DNA of 64,000 nt from Psychromonas sp. SA13A (GCF_011378715.1 NZ_WTKU01000005.1:150536-214535), one strand, 5' to 3'; positions 30,101 to 36,243 are shown, counted from the first letter of the stretch. Program-made: numbers and translations. The notes: a model not told the origin generated them from the letters alone.

Positions 30101-30235
30101 TTCAGCAGAAAGTAAAATTTTAGGCTCAAGTGTTTCAAGACTAAAAGGCGGCGTCACTTTTTCATGCTTTGTCAAAGCATGCTTCAAGCGAGTTGTTTTA
30201 AAAAAACTCAAGCAAATTGGTTTCAGCCAATTCAT
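18122..30235 (-). CDS. Giant LEPR-xLL/DUF4347 repeat adhesin-like surface protein
   Basis: 4037 residues. N-terminus: basic leader, then LETLEPKILLSAELVGG (residues 33-49), the LEPR-xLL type motif found at the start of very large bacterial repeat proteins. DUF4347 follows at ~142-309 (LIIVDPR, HLISHGNEGG, IYGCDLAG). Next come two copies of a ~310-residue module of unknown fold (~310-615 and ~745-1058), then long arrays of three repeat types: a ~125-residue cadherin-like unit (NLTQVKNY...), a ~102-residue putative-Ig/cadherin unit (DDPTLNNAI...), and ~90-residue Ig-like units (YQWLRDG). Then a Glu-rich stretch (~3790-3865) and a C-terminal hydrophobic segment ending WRFVDPLPVL (~3960-4010). 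No RTX nonapeptides seen. AGGAAG lies 7 bases before the ATG. Probable surface adhesin; export route inferred from the neighbours. Confidence 0.88.
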   Translation of the reverse strand: MNWLKPICLSFFKTTRLKHALTKHEKVTPPFSLETLEPKILLSAELVGGMIDGSSFTTEQSDEHFTSQVELDQWTSQFVNQVTSNTSSEEPSVDSPSSNLALDGLATFFADQQAQHNSDDLGQLLADAAVTASQINEQPLELIIVDPRTPDYLQLMEGISTDSGSDYLVYMLDAEEDGVQQITDLLTTHSDLDAVHLISHGNEGGIQLGSSWLSTDNLDQYSEQIGTWQGVFDDDADILIYGCDLAGNLSGEQLINSLAELTGADVAASDDTTGATELGGNWELEYQTGEINTQIAFTQDAQGTWQHVLATSGELWLTTNGTASSDTIGGVNHDILSFSNPSLVLESGDGTSGETDGTFYTENNTLPADLMAMHYVSTAVTVDTFVGGSSGTYELQVGQIVVSLISTDSGNPDKSVPTVGGGAINVNNTDILVFTPSTYTFEFLLEDAILESDDVTAANIHAVSIVEKDTVIGDGTLLTAGTYLLARSDDAVHADISTYSNTNGLQNLLFGDQYLSDSDKQIQGLELVESDMVVGGQTVSAGTILITVNDPVTVGSSGGTTVAAQQIDIVALTVNESEQDGTPNTDVDAQILFDGSDINLYISSDGEINGLSLFSTSPNNVPEATNLFQTLNYIEGTAVVALDDIVITDQDTGDIVTATLTLTNAAAGSLTTGTFGVAISSYNSNTGVWTVSGSVSDVNAALAAVSFSPVSQTTTDQVTITTHIEDAEASAPTDGTITLNAVAQGNALWLTTDDDVSDSGVPSLNDWTAGEVLEVSDPNLSFDTDSSPSATTDGTVSSVIDFDAFNPASVGGNNDVQVNALHYVSVDITIGTDVDNHYDLKQGDILFSVDNVEKLKSTNTLTVDKNDLVVFRPDVLNDYSKGEFSILINGLASKKLYAVTLVEQETVVAGVTLNAGDFLFSQEEDSIHLVGLNTVDDDKIYRAVITGTGNPLAGTVGKIGTFIDGDDVGIEEKIYGLELIEKTTVIAGTTLNAGNILITIGDDDDEEVGDNELTVTDNDIFILDATSPTNASATLLFDGSDLSFSGDINGLTLITNSSATATNMTTTVSYNEDAISVDLDDIVVTDSNLNDVITAKLTLIDINAGSLSTGTFGSVTSLYDDTSGLWTVSGSVKDVNAALAAVKFTPVANYELNTSIVTHIEDSASTGPVDGIISLNVNPQNDLPTATNLTQVHAYNEGDSSVVLDAIVVTDIDANETVTASLTLANVAAGALTTGTFGTSSSSYNGITGVWTITGSVTNVNAALAVVKFTPATNNDLDTTISTHIEDAASTGPSDGIINLNVTADNDAPSATNLTQVKNYNEGDASVALDDIVITELDSNETVTASLTLANVTAGVLTTGTFGAATSSYNSSTGVWSVTGTVSNVNAALAAVAFTPATNNDLDTTISTHIEDAASTGPSDGIINLNVTADNDAPSATNLTQVKNYNEGDASVALDDIVITELDSNETVTASLTLANVTAGVLTTGTFGAATSSYNSSTGVWSVTGTVSNVNAALAAVAFTPATNNDLDTTITTHIQDAANTGPIDGSISLNVTAENDAPTATNLTQVKNYTEGAASVALDAIVITEFDSNEIVTASLTLADVATGTLTTGTFGDSTSNYNSTTGVWTVTGSVANVNAALAAVAFTPNTNNDINTTITTHIQDAANTGPIDGSISLNVTAENDAPTATNLTQVKNYTEGAASIALDDIVITEFDSNEIVTASLTLADVATGTITTGTFGDSTSSYSSSTGVWTITGSVANVNAALAAVAFTPNTNNDINTTITTHIQDAANTGPIDGSISLNVTAENDAPTATNLTQVKNYTEGAASVALDAIVITEFDSNEIVTATLTLANESTGVLTAGTFGASSSSYNGITGVWTITGSVTNVNAALAVVKFTPATNNDLDTTISTHIEDAASTGPSDGIINLNVTADNDAPSATNLTQVKNYNEGDASVALDDIVITELDSNETVTASLTLANVTAGVLTTGTFGDSTSNYNSTTGVWTVTGSVANVNAALAAVAFTPNTNNDINTTITTHIQDVANTGPIDGLIILTVAPENDDPTLESSIPDQSASEDTLFNFILPEHSFKDIDNADTITYSAQLLGGGTLPSWLNFNAITGTFSGIPLNQDVGTISIEVIADDGNGGIPASDSFELVIANSNDDPTLEHDINDQTATEDSLFTFTFAANTFSDIDSGDNISYSTQLVGGALIPAWLNFDSNTRTFSGTPTNDDIGTLSIEVIANDNNGGIAATDSFNLIISNSNDLPNGTATITGSVIENQILTANTSTLADDDGLGSFNYQWLRDGVAISGATTSSYMLDDADVGSVISYQVNYTDAQGTLETITSEQTIAVTNINDLPTGTISITGTTTVGNILTVNNDLLDQDGLGVINYQWQRNGIDIVGATENTYTITVSDDNQTLKVVASYTDLHGTSEVVASETTATVTGSNYIPTGSVFINGTPKQGETLNADTSALNDPDGLGTFSYQWQRNGINISGANSASYTLGNNDVDKAITVVISYLDNGLPVGTTESVVSVATTAVVNINDAANATEMNQVQNYTEGDINVALNDIVVSDVDSGDIITASLTLADPSAGELTSGTFATVTSSYHSVTGVWTVTGTVDDVNVALAATAFVPSSDYDIDTYITTHIEDASGAGPVDGVISLQVTAVNDDPTLAHFIADQVSTEKSAFNFTFAANTFNDLDSGASLIYSAQLVGGGALPDWLDFDSATRTFSGTPLNDDVGSINITVSADDGQGGVVASDSFILTTSNVNDTPVGNVMIIGATLEGDVLSADTSTISDQDGLGVFSYQWLRDGLNISAETNETYTLSGADVGSKISVVVSFKDAQGTTEILTSAETSEIINMNDVPSATNQTQVKNYIEGDSIVSFDNIVVTDVDNAETITATLVLSDTTSGSLSTGVFGSASSSYSSASGIWTINGSVTDVNAALANVEFLPTVNNDRDVNITTQIEDALGAGPSDGVIHLLVNAVNDDPTLDNLLLDQVAIEDTTFNFTFNENSFNDVDNGASLTYSAQLVGNIPLPTWLSFDASTRTFTGIPLNSDVGTINIEVIADDGQGGLPATDSFQLVITNTNDDPTLNNTITDQSATEDSVFNFTLAANTFGDVDSGDSFTYSAQLTNGSALPSWLSFDTNTRTFAGTPLNSDVGTINIEVTADDGQGGIPATDSFELVITNTNDDPTLDSATADQSATEDSVFNFTLAANTFGDVDSGDSLTYSAQLVGNIPLPTWLSFDTNTRTFTGTPLNSDVGTINIEVTANDGQGGIPATDSFELVITNTNDDPTLNNAIADQSAMEDAVFNFTFAADTFEDVDSGESLTYSAQLTNGSTLPAWLSFDAATRTFSGTPLNADVGSLTIEVTADDGNGDLNAVDSFELVIANSNYDPILNNAIADQSAMEDAVFNFTFAADTFEDVDSGDSLTYSVQLTNGSALPVWLSFDNATRTFTGTPLNADVGSLTVEVIVDDGNGGLNAVDSFELVIANSNDDPTLNNAIADQSAMEDAVFNFTFAADTFEDVDSGDSLTYSAQLTNGSALPAWLSFDAATRTFTGTPLNADVGSLTIEVAADDGNGDLNAVDSFELVIANSNNDPTLNNAIADQSAMEDAVFNFTFAADTFEDVDSGDSLTFSAQLTNGSALPVWLSFDNATRTFTGTPLNADVGSLTIEVTADDGNGSLKATDSFNLLVTNVNDPALGKVVVTGTLSDGEILVVDTSLISDDDGLGEFTFQWLKNGNEITAATTSSYVLQPTDIGTNISVIVSYIDSQGTLESISSQPQKVSSVDIEMTETTEVTEIIEERVSVVDTPIFIPLDSVELEQEVLDLETMLEEEVEEALQEEIEESAEESLGGGEPEQINNFEQDAFQDQLQIINTAVTSFNSDGEQQVSNNNVNATTVLKTLQNNTIEEQQSQLQNDIDNFLMKDDPLLLIQTNNFISGLNEMRQELDQDIIFNKTTVGSTLAVSAGVSAGYVAWLARSGVLLGSVMGTLPVWRFVDPLPVLNQARGVLGEEGESLESIVSDGSDASEENK
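19130..21280 (-). repeat. Seven tandem 306-base coding repeats in the giant gene
   Basis: The landmark encoding (V/T)FNFTF recurs at 19381, 19687, 19993, 20299, 20605, 20911 and ~21217, exactly 306 bases apart, i.e. 102 codons. Each unit runs from (D/N)DPTLNN.(I)ADQSA.ED to SFELVI(A/T)N. The four units nearest the 3' end are the most alike, which suggests recent unequal exchange. Confidence 0.92.
24085..27040 (-). repeat. Eight tandem 375-base coding repeats in the giant gene
   Basis: The ACTTG(G/A)GT landmark (encoding TQV) recurs at 24411, 24786, 25161, 25536, 25911, 26286 and 26661, exactly 375 bases apart (125 codons); an eighth, diverged unit lies at ~26690-27040. Two adjacent units (25644-26014 and 26019-26389) appear identical over 371 bases, and 24279-24514 is identical to 25779-26014. 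Confidence 0.93.
27060..29310 (-). repeat. Duplicated ~310-residue module of unknown fold in the giant protein
   Basis: Two diverged copies, about 28385-29310 and 27060-28005, separated by one 125-residue unit. Both open with (E/A)LWLTT, continue through a DGT...(M/L)HYVS segment and a YEL/YDL..G.I strand, and end with an INGL.L stretch. Each contains two short E..(T/M)V..G.(T/L)...AG..L sub-motifs (e.g. VAGVTLNAGDFLFS, VIAGTTLNAGNILI). I do not recognise this as a named domain. Confidence 0.65.
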
Positions 30236-30296
30236 AGTCTACTTCCTGTAAAAATAGCGATACGACCAATTAGGGTGAACCTTGAACCATGTGACA

Positions 30297-31196
30297 TTAG
30301 TTGGTGCTTGCCACAGCAACAGCGTTAAATTTCATCTCACATTTTAAACCAGCGGGGATTTTAAACTCAGGATTGGGTAATTCTAATCTCACCCCAAATG
30401 TTCGACTTGCGGCATCGCCCATTCGATCAACGGCAACAACCTGCGCTTGTTTGGGATCATCTGAATATAACTCTGGGTAAACTAAACCGACCATACCAAT
30501 CTCTATTTTTCCAAATAGCTCCATTGGCACGATGGCTTCAATCAGTAAAGGGTCAAACTGTGCAATACGAACAATAGGGAGATCTTCTACATATTCACCT
30601 TCTGCCTTGAACTTCTGAATCACAAAACCATCAAATGGCGCGCGAATAGTTTTTTGCTTTACTTGTTCCTTAGCCCGTTGCAATTCAAGTTTTCGTACTT
30701 TTTTCATATCTTTTGCTTGCTGCACTTCCCAATTAGATAACTCGACTTCTCGATCCGCTTCATCTTTAATTTTGTAAGACACAACGTTACGTTCATACAG
30801 TTTCCCAATACGAGCTTGATATTTTTCATCAAAGGCCAGATTTACTTTGCTTAAGTTAATTTCTGAATCTATGTCTGCACGGACTTTCGCTAAGGCTAAT
30901 GAAGCCCGTTCAATGCCACTCTCTAAGGTAGCAATGACCTGCCCTTTCTTGACCCAGTCACTACGTTCAACTTTTACAGCATCAAGCACACCGGAAACTG
31001 CGCTGCTCACATCTACAACTTTATAAGGATTAATGACACAATCTACCGGTTGGAACTCCTCCGCTACGGCTAAATCTGTCGCGACAACAGAAACAAAACC
31101 GATGACAATAAAACGTATTGAGGCTAACATTTTTTCTAAACCGGTAAGGGCAGAGTTTAAATACTGATTGCTTTTTAAATTCATACTGTTATCCAT
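30297..31196 (-). CDS. HlyD/RND-type periplasmic adaptor subunit
   Basis: 299 residues. Hydrophobic N-terminal segment (~29-45, IRFIVIGFVSVVATDLAVA) reads as a signal peptide or anchor. Then the usual adaptor layout: lipoyl half-motif (VSSAVSGVLDAVKVERSDWVKKG), a coiled-coil hairpin (~90-165, basic and Glu-rich), second lipoyl half (TIRAPFDGFVIQKF) and a beta-barrel (PLLIEAIVPMELFGKI). No ABC ATPase or TolC gene follows. It lies 61 bases upstream of the giant protein gene and 159 bases downstream of the M50 gene, so it probably serves export or assembly of that protein. The start is not certain; a second ATG five codons on is possible. Confidence 0.85.
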   Translation of the reverse strand: MDNSMNLKSNQYLNSALTGLEKMLASIRFIVIGFVSVVATDLAVAEEFQPVDCVINPYKVVDVSSAVSGVLDAVKVERSDWVKKGQVIATLESGIERASLALAKVRADIDSEINLSKVNLAFDEKYQARIGKLYERNVVSYKIKDEADREVELSNWEVQQAKDMKKVRKLELQRAKEQVKQKTIRAPFDGFVIQKFKAEGEYVEDLPIVRIAQFDPLLIEAIVPMELFGKIEIGMVGLVYPELYSDDPKQAQVVAVDRMGDAASRTFGVRLELPNPEFKIPAGLKCEMKFNAVAVASTN

Positions 31197-31355
31197 GTAT
31201 GCGGAAATTTATTTATCTATAAAACCATTGTAGTTTAAAATACAAAGAATACCTAAAAAGTAGTAATAGTTATTTAAAAATAAGATGGGAATTACAAATA
31301 TGATGGGGAGCAAATTAATAGCGTTGACTTGTTAGCTAAGTACTTAGTCTTTCTT

Positions 31356-33500
31356 TTATTGAAAATGAGTGGAGATGGAGAGTGTGAGTATTCGGAATAG
31401 GTAAGCGGCGAAGCTTTCTGGTTGATGATTAACTTTCACAATAACTTTCGCGGCTAAATAGTGCTCAGTATAATTTACAAACATCAATTCAACTTGATAC
31501 ACAGCCTCAAGAGCCGTGCGCCCCTCTTTATCTCGAGCATCAACGAGTATTGCACCGCCACCAGCAGTCCCTAGTTTAGCACTCGGTAATTGGAATGACG
31601 CCTGTGGAATTTCTTGTCCAGTCGTAGCATTGAAGGTTGAAAAAGGCTGACTATTTAACTTAACCTGCCAATTGAGCTGCTTAATTTTAAGTTGTTCAAA
31701 CTTATTCTGAGGAATAATCGCTTTGACAGACACTTTATTTAGGTCAATAACAAAACCTAAAATATCTCCTTTACGATAAAAACGACCGGGCATATCCAGT
31801 GCTTTGGGGATAGATATCACTCCGGCCAATTCACTCTTTACCGCTAAGCTATCAATTTCAACTTGTATATCCGCTAGCGTTGCTTGAGCATGTTGAATAT
31901 CTAATTTGATAACCTGAGTTGCCAAAGGCCCTTCCATAAATGCTTGATTTTCTCGCATTTCAAGTTCCGCTATTTGTGCTTCAATCAATTGTTTTTTAAT
32001 TACTAACTCTGGATTTTCAAGCTCAAATAAAATATCGCCGACCTTCACTTTATCACTATTATTTTGCAATACTGCTTTCATAAAACCGTCACTTTTTACT
32101 CGTATAGAGGCGGCTTCTGGTAAGGTTGCAATCCCTTCAATATGTGAACTCCAATGCAAAGGATAAAAGAGCAACAACAAAAGCAATGAAACGATTGGTA
32201 AAGTCGTTAACGTTAATCGCTTAAATCGACCGTGTGCTTTTGCTACCTTAAGTAATGCGGTAAGTGCAGAGAAAGTTGGCCATAGCAGCTGTTGTATCAA
32301 ATACCATACAGCTAAAATAACGCCGATAATAAAATAATGGCTAGCAACAAAAAAAGCGATGCTAAAACTGATAAGTAGCTTGTAAATACCTGCTGCTACT
32401 CCATAAAAAACGAACCAACTACGCTCTCCATCGGCGGTTAATGGGCAACAATTTACTAAAGCTGAGCGGTCCAACCCCAATAGAAAACGCTGACACAGAT
32501 AGCCAAGATATTTATTTGAGCGACTCGCGAGATTAGGAATTTCAATCGCATCAGAAAAGACATAATAACCATCAAAGCGAAGCAAAGGGTTACCATTCAC
32601 AAACAGTGTCGACAACCCTGCGACAACGGCAATATTAAAGGCAATATCACGCCCAATACCGTCATCCATCATCGACCAAATAATAATGCCTAAGGCCGCT
32701 AATAATAACTCAATAAAAATGCCCGCCGCGGCGACCATCATACGTTGATGTTTATTGCTAAACTGATGGCTAGTAGATGCATCAACATAGGGGACGGGCA
32801 TAAACACGATAAATAAGACTCCCATGTCATGCACTTCACCGCCCCAATATTTGGTTGAAATCGCGTGCCCTAGTTCATGAAAAAATTTAACCAAAGGATA
32901 TAACAACCAGATAAGAACTAGGTTTTGAGGGCCTATAAAGCGAACCGAAAAATGCTCTGCCAATGCTTGCCAATGACCTAAAGCAACACTGCTACCCAAC
33001 ACAATTAAGCATGCACTGAGTATCAATACCCAGCGATTAAATACTCCTGTCAATAAAGGCGTAACCTTCTCAAGCCATAGGTCAGGATCCCACAACGATA
33101 ACTTAAATGATAAAGGGCGCGACCAAATACGCATTTTTTTCTGTCGTTGATGTTGGCTATAGCGCTGATAAAGATCCTGAACAGAAACAGGAATGTCACC
33201 TTGTAATAAACCTTTCAGCTGAAGCGTAGCAATAACGTTAATAATATCGACGTGTTCAAGCGTTTGCTCCCCCTCGAGGTCGAGACAATGCTGATAGGCT
33301 TGTTCAATACTATTTGTACCATCAAGACTTTGAATAAACTGAAACACCAATTCCGTACAACGAAAATGCGAGCTCGACAGCGTATCCGCAACAATATGCC
33401 ATGTTCGTTGACGATACACATGCTGATAAAAAGTCACATGCGACCGAAGTTTAGGTTTAAGCAGGGCAATTGAATCCCATGTCTGTTGGTCAACTCTCAT
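31356..33500 (-). CDS. PqqD-like / M50 site-2 peptidase / HlyD-like membrane fusion protein
   Basis: 714 residues. N-terminal ~1-100 resembles a PqqD-like peptide-binding winged helix (HVTFYQHVYRQRTWHIV). TM helices follow from ~160, and the M50 zinc motif HELGH (~205, in VKFFHELGHAISTKYWGG) with the second motif NPLLRFDGYYVFSD (~302-315). More TMs reach ~445. The C-terminal part is HlyD-like (SIRVKSDGFMKAVLQNNSDKVKVGDILFELENPEL, coiled coil, LAVKSELAGVISIP). This fusion resembles the M50/adaptor proteins found beside peptide and large-protein export genes. It starts 3 bases after the stop of the GAF-HlyD gene. Protease active-site residues look intact, so cleavage of a substrate, perhaps the giant protein, is possible but unproven. 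Confidence 0.85.
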   Translation of the reverse strand: MRVDQQTWDSIALLKPKLRSHVTFYQHVYRQRTWHIVADTLSSSHFRCTELVFQFIQSLDGTNSIEQAYQHCLDLEGEQTLEHVDIINVIATLQLKGLLQGDIPVSVQDLYQRYSQHQRQKKMRIWSRPLSFKLSLWDPDLWLEKVTPLLTGVFNRWVLILSACLIVLGSSVALGHWQALAEHFSVRFIGPQNLVLIWLLYPLVKFFHELGHAISTKYWGGEVHDMGVLFIVFMPVPYVDASTSHQFSNKHQRMMVAAAGIFIELLLAALGIIIWSMMDDGIGRDIAFNIAVVAGLSTLFVNGNPLLRFDGYYVFSDAIEIPNLASRSNKYLGYLCQRFLLGLDRSALVNCCPLTADGERSWFVFYGVAAGIYKLLISFSIAFFVASHYFIIGVILAVWYLIQQLLWPTFSALTALLKVAKAHGRFKRLTLTTLPIVSLLLLLLFYPLHWSSHIEGIATLPEAASIRVKSDGFMKAVLQNNSDKVKVGDILFELENPELVIKKQLIEAQIAELEMRENQAFMEGPLATQVIKLDIQHAQATLADIQVEIDSLAVKSELAGVISIPKALDMPGRFYRKGDILGFVIDLNKVSVKAIIPQNKFEQLKIKQLNWQVKLNSQPFSTFNATTGQEIPQASFQLPSAKLGTAGGGAILVDARDKEGRTALEAVYQVELMFVNYTEHYLAAKVIVKVNHQPESFAAYLFRILTLSISTHFQ

Positions 33501-33503
33501 GGT

Positions 33504-35477
33504 TTAAGGCGTCCATGACCAAAGCCACAAACGCAACCAGTCTGTTAAGCGGTGTAGTCCTATCCAAGCCAAACTTTTTTGACCCACTTCTATTTTCCCT
33601 AACCCTGCCATGCCAGGACGTAATAGTATATTGTCAGGCAAATGCTCAGAGGAAAGGCTTGCTTCGGTTCGATACCAAGTGTAATCCCCTTCTTGCTCAT
33701 AGACGATAGCCACTTGCTCGATAGTTAACGGTATAGAGTGATTAGGATAAGCGGTTAACATCAATGAACCTTTTTGCCCTGTTTGCAAATATGCGATATC
33801 ACGTTCATGAATTTTTAATACCACACGGTAATCATCTAACGGGGCTACCTCAAAAAGTACCTGCCCTTGTTCGACGGGTGCCCCTAATGAACGAGACAAA
33901 TCCCCCTCAATAATAATTCCAGATAATGGAGAAAGTAGTTTGGCGCGTTGTAGACGACTATCAGCTTGATCGATATGTATGTCTGTTTGTGCAATTTGTG
34001 CTTTAATAATCCGTGATTTAGCATGGCTTAATGTCGCAAGTTCCTGCCGATATTGCTTTTGATATTCTTCTTTTTTACTCAACCAACCACGCTTTTCTAA
34101 CTGTAAAGGACGGTCGTCAAGTTGAGCCAATAGTTCCCCCTTTTGTACTTGCTCTCCCGCACGCGCAAAAGCGCTGTCGATATAACCATCAAAGGGTGCA
34201 ACCACTGCGCGTTGTATACGTCCCTCAAGCGCTGCCTCGGTACTCACTCTGAAGTCACTATCAATAACAAAGGTCATCATCAATAACAAAATAACACCAA
34301 ACGCTAAAGGTAATTTACCAAACCTCCCTTGATTTAGCCGCGTTAAATAAGCACGGGAACGACCCATTATGTGTTCTGGAATACTTTGAGTACCGCGTTG
34401 ATGCAACCCTACTAAGGGGCCCAACATGCTAGCTAAGAGAGTAAGCTCAGTTAAATATTTAGAAGCCATAAGCTTGGTATCAGCATGATCATCTATTGTA
34501 TTTTGATAAGCTAAATCCTGTTCAAGCTTTTCTTTGTTAGATAGCTTTTCGTTAGACAGTTTTTTGGTGGACAGTTTTTTAGTAGACAGAGCTTGTGATT
34601 GAAATTCACATAATAATATTGCAATCGTTTGTGCATTATTTTTAAGCGGTATAGAGATTAAGGCGTTATTCTCATGTTGTACATGTTGTAATAGTAATCG
34701 CTGATGTTCTGGGTAATCAGTAAGTTCTTCAACCTGTGAACTTAGAAAATATCGTCCTTCTGTTTCGTTTTTCACTTCAATCATCGCCTGTTGTAAATTA
34801 ACAACTAGGTTACTACGCTGATCAAAATGAGCACTATGTGACAACACTTTTACTTCAACGTCGTTGCCATTAACGATACCTAATGAGACTCGATCAAACG
34901 GCCAACAACGTGAAACTTCATTGACTAACGTCATGTTAGCTTGTTGCGTTTCGGAGCAAGACAAGATCGCCTGAATAATCACTAAATAATTTGAAGGGAT
35001 TTGCTTAGGCTGCTCATGATGATGCTTCTCAGACTTTTCTTTTAATGAGTCCTGTGGCTGTCTGACAGTATCGCCAGTTTTTTCAATATTGTTTAATAAT
35101 AATTGTAACCAACTTTGCCCCCATTTCAGCATCTGTAACAACACCGCTTGTTGATTAATTTTAGCTTCGACCTCAAGGATCACTGCACCAGATGAATAGG
35201 CACAAAAGGAAAGCGGAAAAGCAATGATCAGTGTGTCATTAGATTTTTTAGCCGTATTGTTATCTCTGGACAACGGTTTACCCATGGTCACTACTGGAGA
35301 TAATTGAGCTTTCAATAAAGGCAAACTCTGCAATAACCTATCACAATCAATGGATTGGTTCGGCCAGTAAGCAATCGGTTGATCATCACTACCTTGATGA
35401 AAATGCTTAACAACTATTGATGCTTGAACATTTGGAATCATCAAGCATAGTTGTTCAAGCCAATTCTGAATTATCAC
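33504..35477 (-). CDS. GAF-like domain / HlyD-type membrane adaptor
   Basis: 657 residues. The N-terminal ~1-330 has GAF-like features in two parts (residues ~150-290: VSRCWPFDRVSLGIVNGNDVEVKVLSHS, then ALISIPLKNNAQTIAILLCEF). A short repeat of KKLS/EKLS heptads lies near ~295-315. One TM at ~385-403 (LPLAFGVILLLMMTFVI) is followed by an HlyD module: AVVAPFDGYIDSAFARAGEQVQKGELLAQLDD, coiled coil, AKLLSPLSGIIIEGDL, beta-barrel to the C-terminus. The start is GTG at 35475-35477 with AGGAAG 9 bases upstream. First gene of the block that ends in the giant protein; cytosolic sensing coupled to an export adaptor is the natural reading. Confidence 0.82.
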   Translation of the reverse strand: MIIQNWLEQLCLMIPNVQASIVVKHFHQGSDDQPIAYWPNQSIDCDRLLQSLPLLKAQLSPVVTMGKPLSRDNNTAKKSNDTLIIAFPLSFCAYSSGAVILEVEAKINQQAVLLQMLKWGQSWLQLLLNNIEKTGDTVRQPQDSLKEKSEKHHHEQPKQIPSNYLVIIQAILSCSETQQANMTLVNEVSRCWPFDRVSLGIVNGNDVEVKVLSHSAHFDQRSNLVVNLQQAMIEVKNETEGRYFLSSQVEELTDYPEHQRLLLQHVQHENNALISIPLKNNAQTIAILLCEFQSQALSTKKLSTKKLSNEKLSNKEKLEQDLAYQNTIDDHADTKLMASKYLTELTLLASMLGPLVGLHQRGTQSIPEHIMGRSRAYLTRLNQGRFGKLPLAFGVILLLMMTFVIDSDFRVSTEAALEGRIQRAVVAPFDGYIDSAFARAGEQVQKGELLAQLDDRPLQLEKRGWLSKKEEYQKQYRQELATLSHAKSRIIKAQIAQTDIHIDQADSRLQRAKLLSPLSGIIIEGDLSRSLGAPVEQGQVLFEVAPLDDYRVVLKIHERDIAYLQTGQKGSLMLTAYPNHSIPLTIEQVAIVYEQEGDYTWYRTEASLSSEHLPDNILLRPGMAGLGKIEVGQKSLAWIGLHRLTDWLRLWLWSWTP

Positions 35478-35925
35478 TTACATCAACTTCCTGTAGATAA
35501 ATTTATGTTCGCAGAGACGAACTAAAGTGCATAGCCATTTGACTTGCCTCGAAAAGGTAAGCAAAAAATATTGAGAATATAATCTCAATACAGAACAATT
35601 ATTAAATAACAGGTTTAATATTTAGAAAACTGGTAAACGGCCACAATAAAACTCTATATTTAATACTCAAATAGGGTTAATCAAAGAGAGTATATACCCG
35701 TTATCATTCAAAGCACAAAAATCACAACGGCCTTGAGATATATAACTTTTAAGTATTTATACAATAAGCGATATTAGCATAGACCATTGAATGACGATTG
35801 CATCATGGATGAGGAAAATATAGTGCTGGATAGTATCTACTTTCAATCAGTTAACCGTTCGAAAGTAGAATTAATAAGATGTCTAAGATTACTTTTATAG
35901 TAACATCAAGAAAAATGTATTGTGA
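35478..35925. other. Intergenic region upstream of the giant-protein block
   Basis: 448 bases, AT-rich, no ORF. It must hold the main promoter of the minus-strand block if that is one transcript. A TCATTCAA (35704-35711) / TTGAATGA (35787-35794) inverted repeat lies next to ATACCCGTTAT, a motif that recurs in other intergenic sites of this window (see 62109-62186 and 62762). It looks like a dispersed intergenic repeat. Confidence 0.4.
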
Positions 35926-36243
35926 TTAAATACCATAATCACGCTCTACTTTTGAAATACGTACTTTGAAACTATCGTACCAAGATTTACGTCCTGATTT
36001 TTGAGCCTGTAGATGTTCGCTGTTAGCTTTCCATTTTTTAATTGCCTCTAAATCAGCCCAGTAAGAGACGGTAATGCCCAACTCCTCCCTCGCGGATTCA
36101 ATCCCTAAAAAACCTGGTTGCTGCAGCGCGAGTTCAACCATTCTGGCAGCCATCTCATTATAACCGTCCTCTTTTTCAGTACGAGTAGAAGTAAAAATCA
36201 CTGCATAATAAGGCGGAGTAGGTGTATTCGCGATTGCTGACAT
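35926..36243 (-). CDS. Antibiotic biosynthesis monooxygenase (ABM) fold protein
   Basis: 105 residues. The ABM dimeric alpha-beta barrel pattern is visible: YYAVIFTSTRTEKEDGYNEMAARMVELALQQPGFLGIESAR, then ITVSYWADLEAIKKWKANSEHLQAQ. Such proteins range from quinol monooxygenases to heme-degrading enzymes to stress proteins of unknown substrate. No functional assignment is possible from the sequence. Single gene. Confidence 0.8.
   Translation of the reverse strand: MSAIANTPTPPYYAVIFTSTRTEKEDGYNEMAARMVELALQQPGFLGIESAREELGITVSYWADLEAIKKWKANSEHLQAQKSGRKSWYDSFKVRISKVERDYGI

Noticed and set aside
18122..30235. RTX adhesin secreted by a classical type I system
   Set aside because: No GGxGxDxxx repeats or type I C-terminal signal seen, and no ABC ATPase/TolC genes in the block.
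18473..30251. Many ORFs of 60-105 codons on the plus strand inside the giant gene
   Set aside because: They recur with the repeat period and are antisense shadows of biased codon use; no start signals or known families.
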